Source: Undaria pinnatifida (Eukaryota > Sar > Phaeophyceae > Laminariales > Alariaceae). From it: a stretch of 64,000 bases of DNA. The notes under the pieces are model-generated. The model searched no databases, was not told the origin of the DNA, and saw only the letters and a program-made list of their open reading frames with translations. The DNA lies in contig JABAKD010000026.1 in NCBI GenBank assembly GCA_012845835.1, positions 10,850,334-10,914,333 on the forward strand, given 5' to 3'. Positions 22,931-32,620 of this stretch are shown here, one piece after another; position 1 is the first letter of the stretch, and every line of letters starts with the position of its first letter. The translations under genes were made by a program, and so were the position numbers.

Positions 22931-23460
22931 TTGTTGTTCTAGCGGCCCCCATCCTGTCTTTCACCGTGGTCCCCTTCGTCGTTTGTCGTAGACGACGTGC
23001 CATATTCTCGCTGGAAGCAGCATATGATGGCCGAAAAGACCAGATTGTTCCAAGACCATCGAGCAGTGGAGCTCATCATGACGTCGCCTAGTCCAAGCAC
23101 ACGCAAACACATCCGTCGAGGCGTGCGCAGCTTAGACTCCGGTGTTGGGGACTTGGACGAGCAAAACGCCGTGTTATCTGGCACCTACACTCGATTCAAA
23201 TATAATCCAGCCATAAAAAACAAATCGTTTGAGCTCTGAAAACAAGCGTCTGGCTGAAGTCAGCCCTTTGGACCTAGTGTGGGGCATTGGTCTCCGGCAG
23301 GATGATCTCAGGGTCATACCATGCTAGAGAAGTGGAAAATTCATCTCGGTGAGACGTTTTATTGTTTCGCGATACTATTCGCGACAGTGAGACCGGATCG
23401 GCGCACCCGGCCTCCCCTAGTTGGTTCCACAGCTGCACTGCGAATGCAAGAACTACCGTA
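22930..23460 (+). pseudogene. NADAR-domain (YbiA-like) relic, frameshifted
   Basis: NADAR proteins are N-glycosidases acting on ADP-ribose-type substrates or related riboflavin intermediates. The main frame (22,943-23,239) reads FVVDDVPYSRWKQHMMAEK, then RLFQDHRAVELIM, RRGVRSLD and SGTYTRFKYNPAIKN, in the family's order. After a stop and a +1 shift, 23,241-23,324 gives LAEVSPLDLVWGIGL, the family's second signature. A third frame (about 23,340-23,460) may hold the C-terminal helix. GPHP near 22,946 in another frame fits the N-terminal strand, so at least three frame breaks exist. Against family knowledge the Glu of the EQYMMA-type motif is Lys, and the mid-domain Trp is not at its usual place; the D and W of PxDxxWGIG are kept. 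It lies between the minisatellite and the pogo element's left end. Confidence 0.8.
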
Positions 23461-23576
23461 ATTGTGCGAGTCATCTCACAAGCCGGAGTCATCCCACATG
23501 CCAGAGTCATCGCACCCCTGTGCGTTAATTTTTCAAGTTTGGAATAACTTAATTCATTTTCAGCACAGGGGTCGGA

Positions 23577-23602
23577 GTCATCGCACCCCTGTGCGATGAC
23601 TT
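23577..23602. repeat. Sub-terminal hairpin of the pogo-like element
   Basis: GTCATCGCAC and GTGCGATGAC form a perfect 10-bp inverted repeat around a CCCT loop. The same GAGTCATCGCACCCC sequence occurs at 23,504 and, inverted, near 27,003-27,014. Repeated sub-terminal motifs often bind transposase; here that is an inference. Confidence 0.85.
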
Positions 23603-24185
23603 CGATATTGGTGCTCCCTTCGAGCGTGAGGTTGCATGCTGTGGCGTGTGACCTCAGGATGAAAATTGTGCCACGATTCGTTTCTCTAGCGGTTTGTAAC
23701 TGGGGCTCAAAGCTGTTTGTAGCAGGTGCATATCATACATACGTAGAAAAAACTCTCGCTTTTGTTATTTTTTATTCGGCGCCCGCACAAAAAAAAATAA
23801 AGCACCACCGGCCCTGCCACGATGCGGTGCTGACCTACCTAGTATTGCTGTACCTCATGCAACAGAACGACGGCAGCCGACAACTCCGTACCTACCTACC
23901 GACGACACACCTCCCTTCCGCCGTTTATCATTTCTTCGCAGACAACACCACAAACCAACTCGAATCCTACCGTCACCAGTCGTAGCACTATAACTACTTC
24001 AAGTACAGTACAAGCCACCAAACGTTTTCGTGTGTACTGGCCGAGACCACCCACCACAGGCCGTGCCTGCCGGCACATCGAATGTACCTACCATCCCCGG
24101 CTAGATATGATTCACAGCTCGTCGTCTACCACCTCTACCTCGCACCCCGTCTCCGCATTTTGTACGAACTCTACGTCGCAGTCGC

Positions 24186-26461
24186 TTATAAAAGCTCTAC
24201 ATCGCTGTCCTCCACCTCGCCGGCGGGCAGCAATGTCGCGTCGACCTCTTCCTGTGCCGGGGTGATGAGGTTCTCCTTGGCAGCGTCGCCCGCGGGCTTA
24301 TCTGGCAGGCGAAGTGGAGGCAGAGAAACGCCAGGGTGTGCTTCCTCCCACTCGACGCGCTGCTGCTGAAGAAGCTCGCGGTAGCCGGCGCCGAAGTTGT
24401 GCACGCACCAGTCGTGGTCCTCGCTCCCATCCAGCGCAAGCGTGAGGCCACAGATCTTGAAGCAAGTCTTGACCGTGTCCGCGGTGATGGACGCCCACGC
24501 CTTCTTGCACCACGTAGACACGGCCCCACGGCCTGGCGGCCGCAGGTTGCCTGTCTTGGGATCAGTGACGGCTTTGACACTGTAGGGGTGTACATTCCCC
24601 GGAGGAGCCAGCTTGTTGAGCATGCGGTCCAGCGGCTGCAGAAGAGGAGTCAACCCGCCCGGGATCAGGAGGACCGTGGTGTTTGCTCGCTTGAGTAGAT
24701 CGTCTTTGAACGCCTGGTCGCAGTGGCACTTGAAATCATTCAAGACCAAGATGGCGGAGCGCTGCTGCATGATGCTCCCGTTGTTCGGGCAGGGCTGCCA
24801 TCTTTCCGACACCCACAGCTTGCACTCCCGGGCGTCACACTAGCTGCTCTCCTGCACACCGAAAGATTTGCCCCCAGCCGGGTGACCGTTCTTCGTGCGG
24901 TTCGCCGGGAGGATCTCTGCCGCGATGGACTTCGCCCGTGTCTGCGCCCGCTTGCCCTTCCCCCGCGAAGACGGCGGGATGAACGGCGTGCCCCTGAAGA
25001 TGATCCGCAGAGGCACCTTGCCGCCGTCCGCCATGACAGCGAGACAGAGCGTGAATCGCTCCTTCTCCTTGCCTGCGTGGAGAAAACAATCATGGGTTGC
25101 AAGGAGGGGTCGTCAGGGACAACGAGAAGACCTGACACAAAAGAGCTACAAATACTGTATTCGGCAGTTGGTACGGTTAATTAAATAAGTATGTACAGGT
25201 GGTGCAATACAGTAGCAAATTTCAGACGAAGAAACATGAATACCTGGTACAGCAGTATTTTTCGGACGAGGAAAAAACAATACCTTGTGCAACAGGAAAT
25301 TTCGGACGAGGAAAAATGCATACACACGAAAAAAAACACACGACACACACACCCAAAAAAACAGCTACGTATAAACGAAGAAACTTTATTATCAAGCACA
25401 CTTCCAGGACCCTCCGGTGCTGATACGAGCGTACTTCGCATTCTTCTTCTCCCGGGTTGGCTCCACCGGCATTTCGTGCTGCACCGGCGTCTGGTCTATG
25501 TTGCCGAGCTCTTCGAAAAGCTCCTTCGTCACGGACTCCAACTGCGTGGGACTCAGATCCTTTCCCTCGACGGGCTTCTCGCCAGGAGCACACGGGTTTC
25601 GCCGAGCGTAGATTTCGCCGGCGCGATTCAGGAGGGCGTCGCAAAGCTTCATCACCGTCGTCCACGCCATACCCTCGTGTCCATTCGGTAGCTTTTGGTC
25701 CACGCTGGTGCGGCGGCGGATGCTGAGTCCATGGCGGGCGCGAAAGCGACGGTACCAGTTGTTGAACTTCGTGCGGTACCCGTCCGCTGCCTCTGGCGTC
25801 GCGGTGGCAGACAGGGCGCCGAGAATGTCAAGCTTCAGCTCCAGCAACTTGTTCATGACCCCCCTGCTGCCACACCCGCGGTGCACCTTCCGTTGCTCGT
25901 TGATGAAATCCATCAGCTGCTCTTCGACACTGGCCGTCGAAAGTGCAACTCCAGGGTGCACCGCTTTGGTCTACGAGAAGGAGCATTTGCTCTTGACAGC
26001 TTTTCTCTTCTTCGCCTCGTCGCCAACCCAGTCGACGACACGCCGTCGGTCGATGTTGAGGACCTTTGCTGCTCCCGAGTTGCCCACCTCCTGGCCATCT
26101 TCGCAGATGACTCTCAATAATTCACAACTCTCAGTTTGAACCTAATCGGGTAGCTCCCTTTTCCACCTACAGCTCCGGACCTTTCGACTGCGAAGCCAGG
26201 CCCCGGGTACTTGCGCTTGGCATGGTGAGCCGGCGGTAGGTCGGTCACCGCTGGCATTTCCTCGATGGCCTCCCCTGCTGCCCGCGGGTCCGCGAGGGGC
26301 GTGGCTGATGCGCCAGAAGGCGGGACCGCAGCAGCAGTTGTAGCAGGTGGAGGAACAGCAGCAGATGCTGCTGGAGAGGCAGTAGCAGATGCGGCAGTGG
26401 GAACAGTAGTAGAGGTACCACTCGGTGGGGCGGCAGCCGCCGCGCCTGCACCTTCCGACAT
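24186..26461 (-). pseudogene. pogo/CENP-B-type transposase, broken
   Basis: An ATG at 26,461 opens an Ala/Pro/Thr-rich leader of about 75 residues. A psq-type HTH follows (YPIRFKLRVVN, then after a frame break GNSGAAKVLNIDRRRVVDWV, ~26,150-26,010). A TAG lies at ~25,970. The CENP-B-type HTH follows (FNNWYRRFRARHGLSIRRRT, ~25,760-25,700). The DDE_1 catalytic core is split: NIDQTPVQHEMP (first D, ~25,490) is separated by about 320 bp from RFTLCLAVMADGGKVPLRII (~25,060-25,000). A TAG at 24,840-24,842 precedes LVLNDFKCH (second D) and PGGLTPLLQPLDRMLNK (third D), giving a DDD triad typical of pogo. The frame ends DVELL-stop at 24,186. Breaks are identical in both copies. Family assignment is firm. 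Confidence 0.9.
25088..25407 (-). other. AT-rich interruption of the transposase core with 43-bp repeats (intron-like)
   Basis: This stretch separates two collinear parts of the DDE domain. Its 3' side on the coding strand, TTTTCTCCACGCAG, looks like a splice acceptor (pyrimidine run plus CAG) in a phase that rejoins the frames. The expected donor reads GGTCCT rather than a clean GT at the right phase, so splicing is uncertain. Inside, three units of about 40-43 bp recur (25,201-25,323), each with TTTCGGACGAGGAAA or a close variant. It may be an intron grown by tandem repeats or a small insertion. Confidence 0.5.
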
Positions 26462-27020
26462 GGTAGAGCGTGCTCGTGTGTGCTGAGTTGCCACAAGCAC
26501 ATCTCTGGGCTCTCGGGTGATTTTTTAGTTAACAGTAATCCGCCGCTTTCGCCCTTTTCCGCCGCTTTTTGTCAGTTGGGTTTTTCGTGTTTTGGTGCTG
26601 TGTGTGCTCTGGTTGCGGTACGGACGAACCGCAGGAATGCAGGCATACAGGCAGCAGTGCCTATCAGTTTCCACCGTAGGGGCATGTTTCGTGTAGCACA
26701 TGATAGAGTTAGGTGTCGCACAGGGAGGACGTTCAAAAGGTGCGCCACCAGTACAGCAGTGGGGGGGGTGGTTTCCTATGTATTGCACATACATGTCGGC
26801 CGCACAGGGGTGTGCGTTCACATCACAGCACGGCAGGGTGTTTGATTTGCTCAGAATCGCACATGTCGGAGTTACCGCACAGGGGTGTGCGTCAAAACGG
26901 GAAATCAAATCATTTATTTCATTTTCCGCACAGGGGCCGGAGTCATGCACATGCCGGATAAAAATCAAAGTCAGGAATCATTTAAAAATCGATCGCGCGG
27001 GGGTGCGATGACTCGAACAA

Positions 27021-27146
27021 CAACTGTAAGCAATCGCGGCCACGTCGTGGCCGGGCCGATAACGGTGGCCAGCGCTCGCAAAGCTTTCCTTTCAGAGTTC
27101 CCGACCAATTTCTCGGGCGCGTTGGTCAACTAAAAGCCGTGAAGGT
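27021..27146. other. Flank of the pogo-like element
   Basis: This short stretch resumes the LTR-bounded element after the pogo-like right end. No feature recognised. Confidence 0.4.
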
Positions 27147-27590
27147 TTGGGGATAGATTCTGGCGTCGGTCCTGACCTTGGGCGGACCCCGGCTACGATA
27201 CGTGGGCCCTTTTTTGGTCCATTTTTAGCATTGGCTAGGGGTCACTCGCGCAAGTACCCCCTCTGTTCCTCTGCGATTTTACGTGTTCTTGGTGCGAAGA
27301 AACTTGACGAAATTAGTCCACAATGGAACGGTTATACTGGCTTCCCCCAAATCAACGCCTAACGCATTATTTTCCGTGAGGTTCTGAGTACCTCGCGCGA
27401 GTGGCTCAAATCCGGTAGTGAAAATTGGAGGGGTCTCCCCTACTGTAGTCTTGGTCGGCTGTCAGAACACGGCCCCTGTTTTGTCGGGGGTACTGTGATG
27501 CTGAACGACGTGTCCTTCAATATGAAAATTGCGTACATCGATCAAGTAACGCTCGACTCGGAGAGGCACTGGACCCTTTTAGATTAGGGA
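27147..27590 (+). pseudogene. Unrecognised decayed ORF after the pogo insertion
   Basis: About 147 codons stay in one frame with a single TAA at 27,360-27,362. The second half (27,363-27,587) includes REWLKSGSENWRGLPYCSLG and VMLNDVSFNMKIAYIDQVTL, which look protein-like. I do not recognise the family. It lies 130 bp from the pogo-like right end and may be part of the retroelement's own coding region. Copy 2 carries the same stop. Confidence 0.4.
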
Positions 27591-27957
27591 ATCGGCGGCG
27601 TTGGTTGGGCTCCTAAACGCCTCCGAGGGTGCTGTGGGGAACAACGTTCCTCATATCCTTCTGTCATAAGGCCCAGGAGATCATTCGCGAAGTGGGGAAC
27701 CTCAATGCACGAGTCCAGCGGTAGCTTTAACTCGTCACCGTGTTCAGTTGCGCACTCGACTACAGCAAGCGTCAACGGTGTCGCCGATTTTCTGCCACAC
27801 GCTTGCCAGAGCTTGCTACGGAGTACGACTACAGCGGCTTGACAAGTTTCAACCCCGTAGGGCTGACAAGCCCCCACCGCGTTGTAGATAGCGGTACCTA
27901 CCTCGTACGGACCAGCTGGCTGCGCGCTCCCTCCTCGCCGATCTCAGGGGTCGGTTA
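27591..27957. other. Retroelement interior, nothing recognised
   Basis: A minus-strand frame (27,877-27,584, about 97 codons) and short plus-strand frames occur here without known motifs. Confidence 0.35.
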
Positions 27958-28110
27958 AGGTGGACTCGTGCCCCGCACCGGACGCACTGATGCGCGTTGA
28001 CTGGTGCCTTGCACTGAACGTACTGCCATGGGTAGACTCGTGGCCCTCACTGAAAACTGTCTTGGGTGGGCTCGTGCCCCGCACTGAACATGCTACCTTG
28101 GGTGGGCTTC
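27958..28110 (+). repeat. Short tandem repeat, about 42-bp unit
   Basis: GGTGGACTCGTGCCCCGCAC and close variants recur at about 27,959, 28,032 (as TAGACTCGTGGCCCTCAC) and 28,067, and a fourth partial unit starts at 28,103. The unit is a multiple of three, so the minus strand translates as repeats of the form HEST...FSARH. I see no evidence that this is a protein. Confidence 0.6.
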
Positions 28111-29220
28111 TTCTTACTTCTGCCACCTCTCACGATTTCGCACACACGATATTACGATTGACGGCCATTTGTCTTCCCAGGGAAGATTCGTCGCTCGTGT
28201 TTCTGCCTTGGTCGCCACTACCGAATGCTGTACCGGTCGCGGGTTGATTTCTCCTGCCGCTGACACCGTTTTCGCGTCGATTTTGGCCATACTTATCGAG
28301 AGCGAGATCATCTCCGCAGACGACCTGGCTGCAGTGACGCCCGTTTCACAGCCGATTCCTCTATTAAGGAGTCGCACACAGGAGACGGAACCCGACGCGA
28401 CCACCGGTTGGACTGTGTCCGTCTCTGCCTTGCTTTGCACTCCAGCCCCTCAGTCGTCGACGACGCGTCGACGAACAGCGACAGCAACCGGTAATTTACC
28501 CTTCTGTAGATTATGGCTACGGGTCCGGCGGGGCTTCTCGGCCATCCTCCAGACGAATTAGAACTACGCCGTGTGTCCGACGGCCGCGTCTGGCTTCACC
28601 CGCTGCCGCGACTCCTGGTCTTGCCGACTAGCTGGTTCGCACGGTGCCATCTGCGTCCGACAGCGACCACGCAGAGCCTATAAGAACTCCTCTCTTACAG
28701 CTCACGCCTTCTCCTGGTGACACACCGACTGCACATACATGGTCGGACGCCCTTGGCGACGCTTCTGGATCCCGGTTAGCTGATCCGTCGCTCGTTGTTC
28801 GCATGCCGATCGGGAGCGAGAGCAGCACGCTGAGTCGACGTGCCACGCCAAGATGCAGTACATCTTTACCGGCCGGACATCGGTCCTGCCGCCCGAGCTT
28901 TTGGCGTACTACCCCTCGCACAGGCGTCCAATCCCATAGACATCCAGAAATTGGGGGGTAGGGGTGGACTACATACAACCGACGACGATATCGTCCTACT
29001 CGTCCGTAGCCGGACCCTGCTGCTAAACCCCCTTCTCAGTGCCGGGCCAGGGTTCGGGTAAAATGCCGCCATCTGAGGTGCAGGACTGTCTCTTCTCCGT
29101 CGTTGTTCCATTTCACCCTGCCGACGCCCTCCACAGCCCCGAACCGGGGGGAGATCAGGGTAATCTGTTCGCGCGTGACGTGGTACGGGGCTAAGCCCAG
29201 GCCTGTGAGTCTCTTCTCTT
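28111..29220 (+). pseudogene. Unrecognised decayed coding region near the 3' LTR
   Basis: Protein-like plus-strand stretches in changing frames occur at 28,169-28,561, at 28,513-28,680 (ATG start, with DELELRRVSDGRVWLHPLPR) and at 28,644-28,961. A stretch at about 29,062-29,193 reads PPSEVQDCLFSVVVPFHPAD. Stops and frame changes separate them. I cannot assign a family; I looked for reverse-transcriptase, RNase H and integrase motifs and found none. Confidence 0.35.
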
Positions 29221-29773
29221 TGTTATGTGTGTCGTATTTGGTCTACTTCTATTTTTGGCTAAACAATTCCCCTCCTCGCAGGGCTGTAAGTGATGCCACC
29301 TTCCACCCCAGGTATTAGTTGTTTTCTCGTCTAAGCAACCGCCACACCGACGGCCCGCGGAAGGTTTTTGGCACGATTTCTCCTTTGTATTTGAGCTTGT
29401 TTTCTTCTTGATATCTACCAGGGATAGCCTCGCCATAGTATAGATTTTTTTGGACATGTTGCCGTAGAGTTTTTCCTCACCCCGGCCGCCACAACGCCGG
29501 TATGCGACAGATTCTACGGCCTCTTCTGCCCCCCCCCCCCGGCCACACCGGCGGTATGCGGCAGTTGTTTGATGGGTGGCGTTTGCCTTGTGGTAGGGTC
29601 TGCGTTTCTTTCAACTATGTTTGTTCGCGTGTTTCTGGCTCCATAGCCATACCGTTAGAGGTGTGGCAGTGGTTTCGAGGAGCCGAATCTTCGACTCATG
29701 GTTTACTTCGAAGAACCAGAGTTTCACCCAATTTTCCACATTTCTGCATTTGCTGCTCATCAAGGCGGGCTAG
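29221..29773. other. Retroelement 3' untranslated-like region
   Basis: No coding sequence recognised. A C-run lies at about 29,529-29,541. No strong polypurine tract precedes the 3' LTR, which weakens but does not refute the LTR call. Confidence 0.4.
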
Positions 29774-30045
29774 TTCTACGATACGGCCTCAGAGGGCCTT
29801 CAAATATCCGAATTGAGATATTTTGGATGGGTTTCGTATGATAAGATTGGCATTAAAATATTTATGATAGTCGGGAAATGGATCGGAGGCACGTGCCTTC
29901 TATCTCAGAAGCCATCGGGTTCTCTGGTGGATATATTAAAGCTACGTCTCTCTTAAAGGCTAAGAAAGTGAGTATTCTCCGAGGACCTGCTCAGTTGGCA
30001 AAACTGCAGGGGACACTCTGTGTCCCCGCCCTATACTATTACGCA
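29774..30045 (+). repeat. 3' LTR
   Basis: It aligns with the 5' LTR (15,667-15,933) from TTCTACGATACGGCC to CTATACTATTACGCA. It keeps the GATCGGAGGCACGTGCC block, but the right arm of the palindrome is mutated. Family B resumes directly after it. Confidence 0.8.
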
Positions 30046-30302
30046 ACTAACCAACTCGCCGCTACAAGCTACAGCGGTTGGGCTGCCTGCACTGTACGAA
30101 CCGCACGATAATCGCGAGCGCAAACAAACTCGCCTGCTGTCTGGATTGCTGTCGGAGTAACGACCCGCGGTTATGCAGTAAAAATAGAGAAATCGAACCA
30201 AAAACCACCATGCAAATAGCAATGATCATCCCGCGTCTTCCCGAGCTATCTGGCAGGTTGCAGCGCAGCTTCGACCCACGTGCCTGAGAATTGAAAATTG
30301 TG
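30046..30302 (+). repeat. Family B, 3' part after the LTR element
   Basis: TAACCAACTCGCCGCTACAA, CTCGCCTGCTGTCTGGATTG, TCTTCCCGAGCTATCTGGCA and CGTGCCTGAGAATTGAAAAT match family B downstream of the point where it stops at 15,666. It ends near 30,302, well short of the full family length. Confidence 0.75.
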
Positions 30303-31199
30303 TACGAGCTGCAAGGTATATTTCGACATCATATATTGCTTCGACGGTGGCAATACATTGGTGTACAGAATAATATGTACAAGAAAACGTAGCTTGCAAA
30401 CGAGTGTCAATGACATCAGGCGCCTTGTCAATGGAGCTGGTGCTGAGATAGTCAACTGCTGCCGACAGAGTATACCGGTGCTGTACATACAGTAGTCCAG
30501 CAGTAACAGGGTCTTAATAATAGGTGCGTCGTCAAAACAGGGCACCCATCTCCCCCCAGCGGAAACGTTACACCACACACAAAGCGACGGCTCGCAGTGT
30601 TCGGTAGCTGCAGCAGCGGTAAGCCCTACTGCTGTCGCTCTAGTGCCGAGATTCGCCCGTGCGAGCTAGGATGGTGCTGCGACTCGGGCGCAAGGCCAGG
30701 CAAAAAAAATATTGTGGTCGAACCCTCGTCATACCACATGGTACACCACAGCAGGAATCATGGGTACGAGTTTGATGCCGGATACCAGGTAGTATTTGTG
30801 GTGTTCTCTATCACACAGCTACAGCAAGCAGTTGTCCTCGCGCCTGGCGATAAAGCCAGGCGATACCACGGCTCTTCGGGGCCTCCCGCTCCACCTAGAA
30901 CTGTGTTCATGGCTGTTTTTGATACCAGTCACTACGACTGAAGTCATCGTCACTACACGCAGCCATGGCCTATAGGCCCCTGCCCAGTAGAAACATAGCA
31001 CCAATGGAGGCCTTGTATATAGCAGGGTAGACGGGGCGGCCATCTACAGTTCGCTTTGGGTGAAGTTTTATCAAGGGTACGTGCGGTAACAAAGGCACCG
31101 GTCGGTGTGGGACAGCAACCGTTTAATCTGCCGTAAGCGTGAACACATCTGGGTCTTCCCGAGCGACGGTATGGGAAACGGTTTGCGTTTACTTACCAC
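30303..31199. other. Unassigned sequence
   Basis: No gene recognised. A small hairpin, CGCCTGGC/GCCAGGCG with a GATAAA loop, lies at about 30,840-30,861. Short frames on both strands have no family motif. Confidence 0.35.
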
Positions 31200-31500
31200 G
31201 GGACAGTTATAGGACCGGGACACGCGGGAAGCGAGTTAAGTGTCGGCACGGGACGGGACTCCAAGATCTCTCGGTGGAACGGGACGGGACGGGATCTTGG
31301 GACGGGTCGGGAACAAGTCCAGAAATCGGTGGGGATCATAGTCGAGAAATCGGTCGGAAACATGGTAAGTAATCGATCGGGAACACGGTCGGGGAAAACC
31401 GTCTGGAACACACCCGGGAAATCAGTCGGGAAGGTAGTCGGGAAAAGGTCGAGATATACAGCCCGGAATGATTGGGAACATGACTGAGAACGCGGGCTAG
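31200..31500 (+). repeat. GGGAC/CGGGAA degenerate minisatellite
   Basis: Short G-rich words recur: GGGACGGGA at about 31,250-31,310, then AAATCGGT, CGGGAACACGG and GTCGGGAA variants spaced about 11-23 bp to about 31,500. The minus strand therefore translates as FPTDF-like repeats. It is simple sequence, not a gene. Confidence 0.6.
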
Positions 31501-32408
31501 AGACAACGGTTGTGAAGAGAGAGTGAATACTATTTTGCAACCTTTTCTACCACTTGTGTCACTGCATAGGTACTGGTGTGATATTACAAGGTTCCCCTTG
31601 GGAGGCGGGGTGACCCAAGGCTGATGATTATTGTGTACACGTATTATACCAGCAGCGGGGGGGGGCAGAGGCGCCGATATCCCCTCGAAGATTTGCGGCA
31701 CAGCAGTAGTAGTGTTTTAGGCAGCAACTATCTGGCAGGGAGGGGTGGGGGGGGCAGGGACGCACACTGACTTGGCGTGCTGATGATCACAGTGAGCCCA
31801 TTTTCATTTGTGGAATCGTACTCGCAGAAGACACCAACAACAGCGGCGGTAGCAGCAGCACAGCAGCCACACTACACAAAACAAACACGATTATATATTG
31901 AAAAATGTTTGAAACGTCAGCTGTCAGTACGAACGATCTAATGGTTGAAACTCAACTTCACAATCTGCGTGGTACATGGTTACGAACAAAACACCCGATA
32001 AAGGCGGCAAAAATGATCAAAAACTGCACAGGATCCACAGAGACATCTGGCCATCTACGCACCTATGGCATACAACGAAACCTATTGGACTCAGTATGGG
32101 AAGCATGAGATTTTGTGATAAATCCACGGACGGCGTAAATGAGCACAACAAGCACAGTGACACTCTATTAGGAACGTGCAACGAGGAGAGTGAGGGCAGC
32201 ACCAGCATAAGCAACACACAGCAGCAGCATTGTCGACGGCCGAGGGCGCAGGATCAGGCGATAGCCCAGCAAGAAACTGTGGCACAGCAGCAGTACTAAT
32301 AGTGTGTACAGAATTGGCCATCCGGCTAGAGGAGGGGAGCACGCACAGCACTGGCAATGGATAAATGAGGTCGTGACTACAAACAGCCGATTTGTTTTAC
32401 ACATTTTT
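31501..32408. other. Unassigned sequence
   Basis: G-runs lie at 31,657-31,666 and 31,747-31,757, with CAG-rich patches near 31,845-31,865 and 32,219-32,300. Frames such as plus 31,905-32,108 are short and unrecognised. Confidence 0.35.
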
Positions 32409-32620
32409 CGAATTGTGTTGTATATTGTCATTTTCTGTAGCTTGAGAGGGAGAGAAGCAGGCTGACCTTTCTACCGCAGTACCCAACTCTGCCATATACC
32501 CACATGTCTTTGCTCATGAACACATCTTCTTTCCTCCACTGTCTGGGTTCTTCTGTGCAAATTGTCAGACGAGTAAGACACCGGGTGGCCCAACGAAATT
32601 GACTTCTCCTCCGACAACAA
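32409..32620 (+). repeat. Direct repeat pair, first copy (~210 bp)
   Basis: It matches 33,040-33,255 at roughly 80% by eye. Shared blocks include CGAATTGTGTTGTA, GGGAGAG, CTACCGCAGTA, CCAACTCTGCC, CCACATGTCT, CTCCACTGTCTGGGTTCT and CGGACGAGT-like sequence. The copies lie about 630 bp apart in direct orientation. Confidence 0.7.

Larger units (their letters stand above)
23462..27020 (-). mobile_element. pogo/Tigger-like DNA transposon, 3.56 kb, inactive
   Basis: A broken pogo-type transposase (24,186-26,461, minus) lies between related inverted ends. The left end TTGTGCGAGTCATCTCAC (23,462-23,479) matches the reverse complement of the right end (TTGTTCGAGTCATCGCAC, 27,020-27,003) at 16 of 18 positions. 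Sub-terminal GAGTCATCGCACCCCTGTGCG-type motifs recur at 23,504 and 23,575 and, inverted, near the right end; GCACAGGGG motifs recur at 26,807, 26,878 and 26,928. A TA lies at 23,459-23,460, but an exact TA duplication is not clear on the right, so boundaries are good to about 10 bp. The element sits inside the LTR-bounded element and is therefore younger than it. Confidence 0.75.
15667..30045 (+). mobile_element. LTR-bounded retroelement, 14.4 kb, no recognisable pol
   Basis: Direct terminal repeats (15,667-15,933 and 29,774-30,045), a primer-binding-site candidate and a clean break in family B define the element. In order it holds a leader with tandem repeats, decayed gag-like frames including a zinc knuckle, a 228-bp minisatellite, a NADAR-domain relic, a nested pogo-like element (23,462-27,020) and more decayed frames. 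I find no protease, reverse transcriptase, RNase H or integrase motif in it, so it is either non-autonomous or too decayed to recognise. The LTRs look roughly 20% diverged by eye, which suggests an old insertion. Without the pogo insertion it would be about 10.8 kb. Confidence 0.75.

Noticed and set aside
24723-25184. Arg/Leu-rich plus-strand frames of up to 153 codons
   Set aside because: They are antisense shadows of the transposase coding strand.
25201-25323. CRISPR array (three spaced repeats)
   Set aside because: The units are contiguous diverged tandem repeats without unique spacers, inside a transposase interruption.
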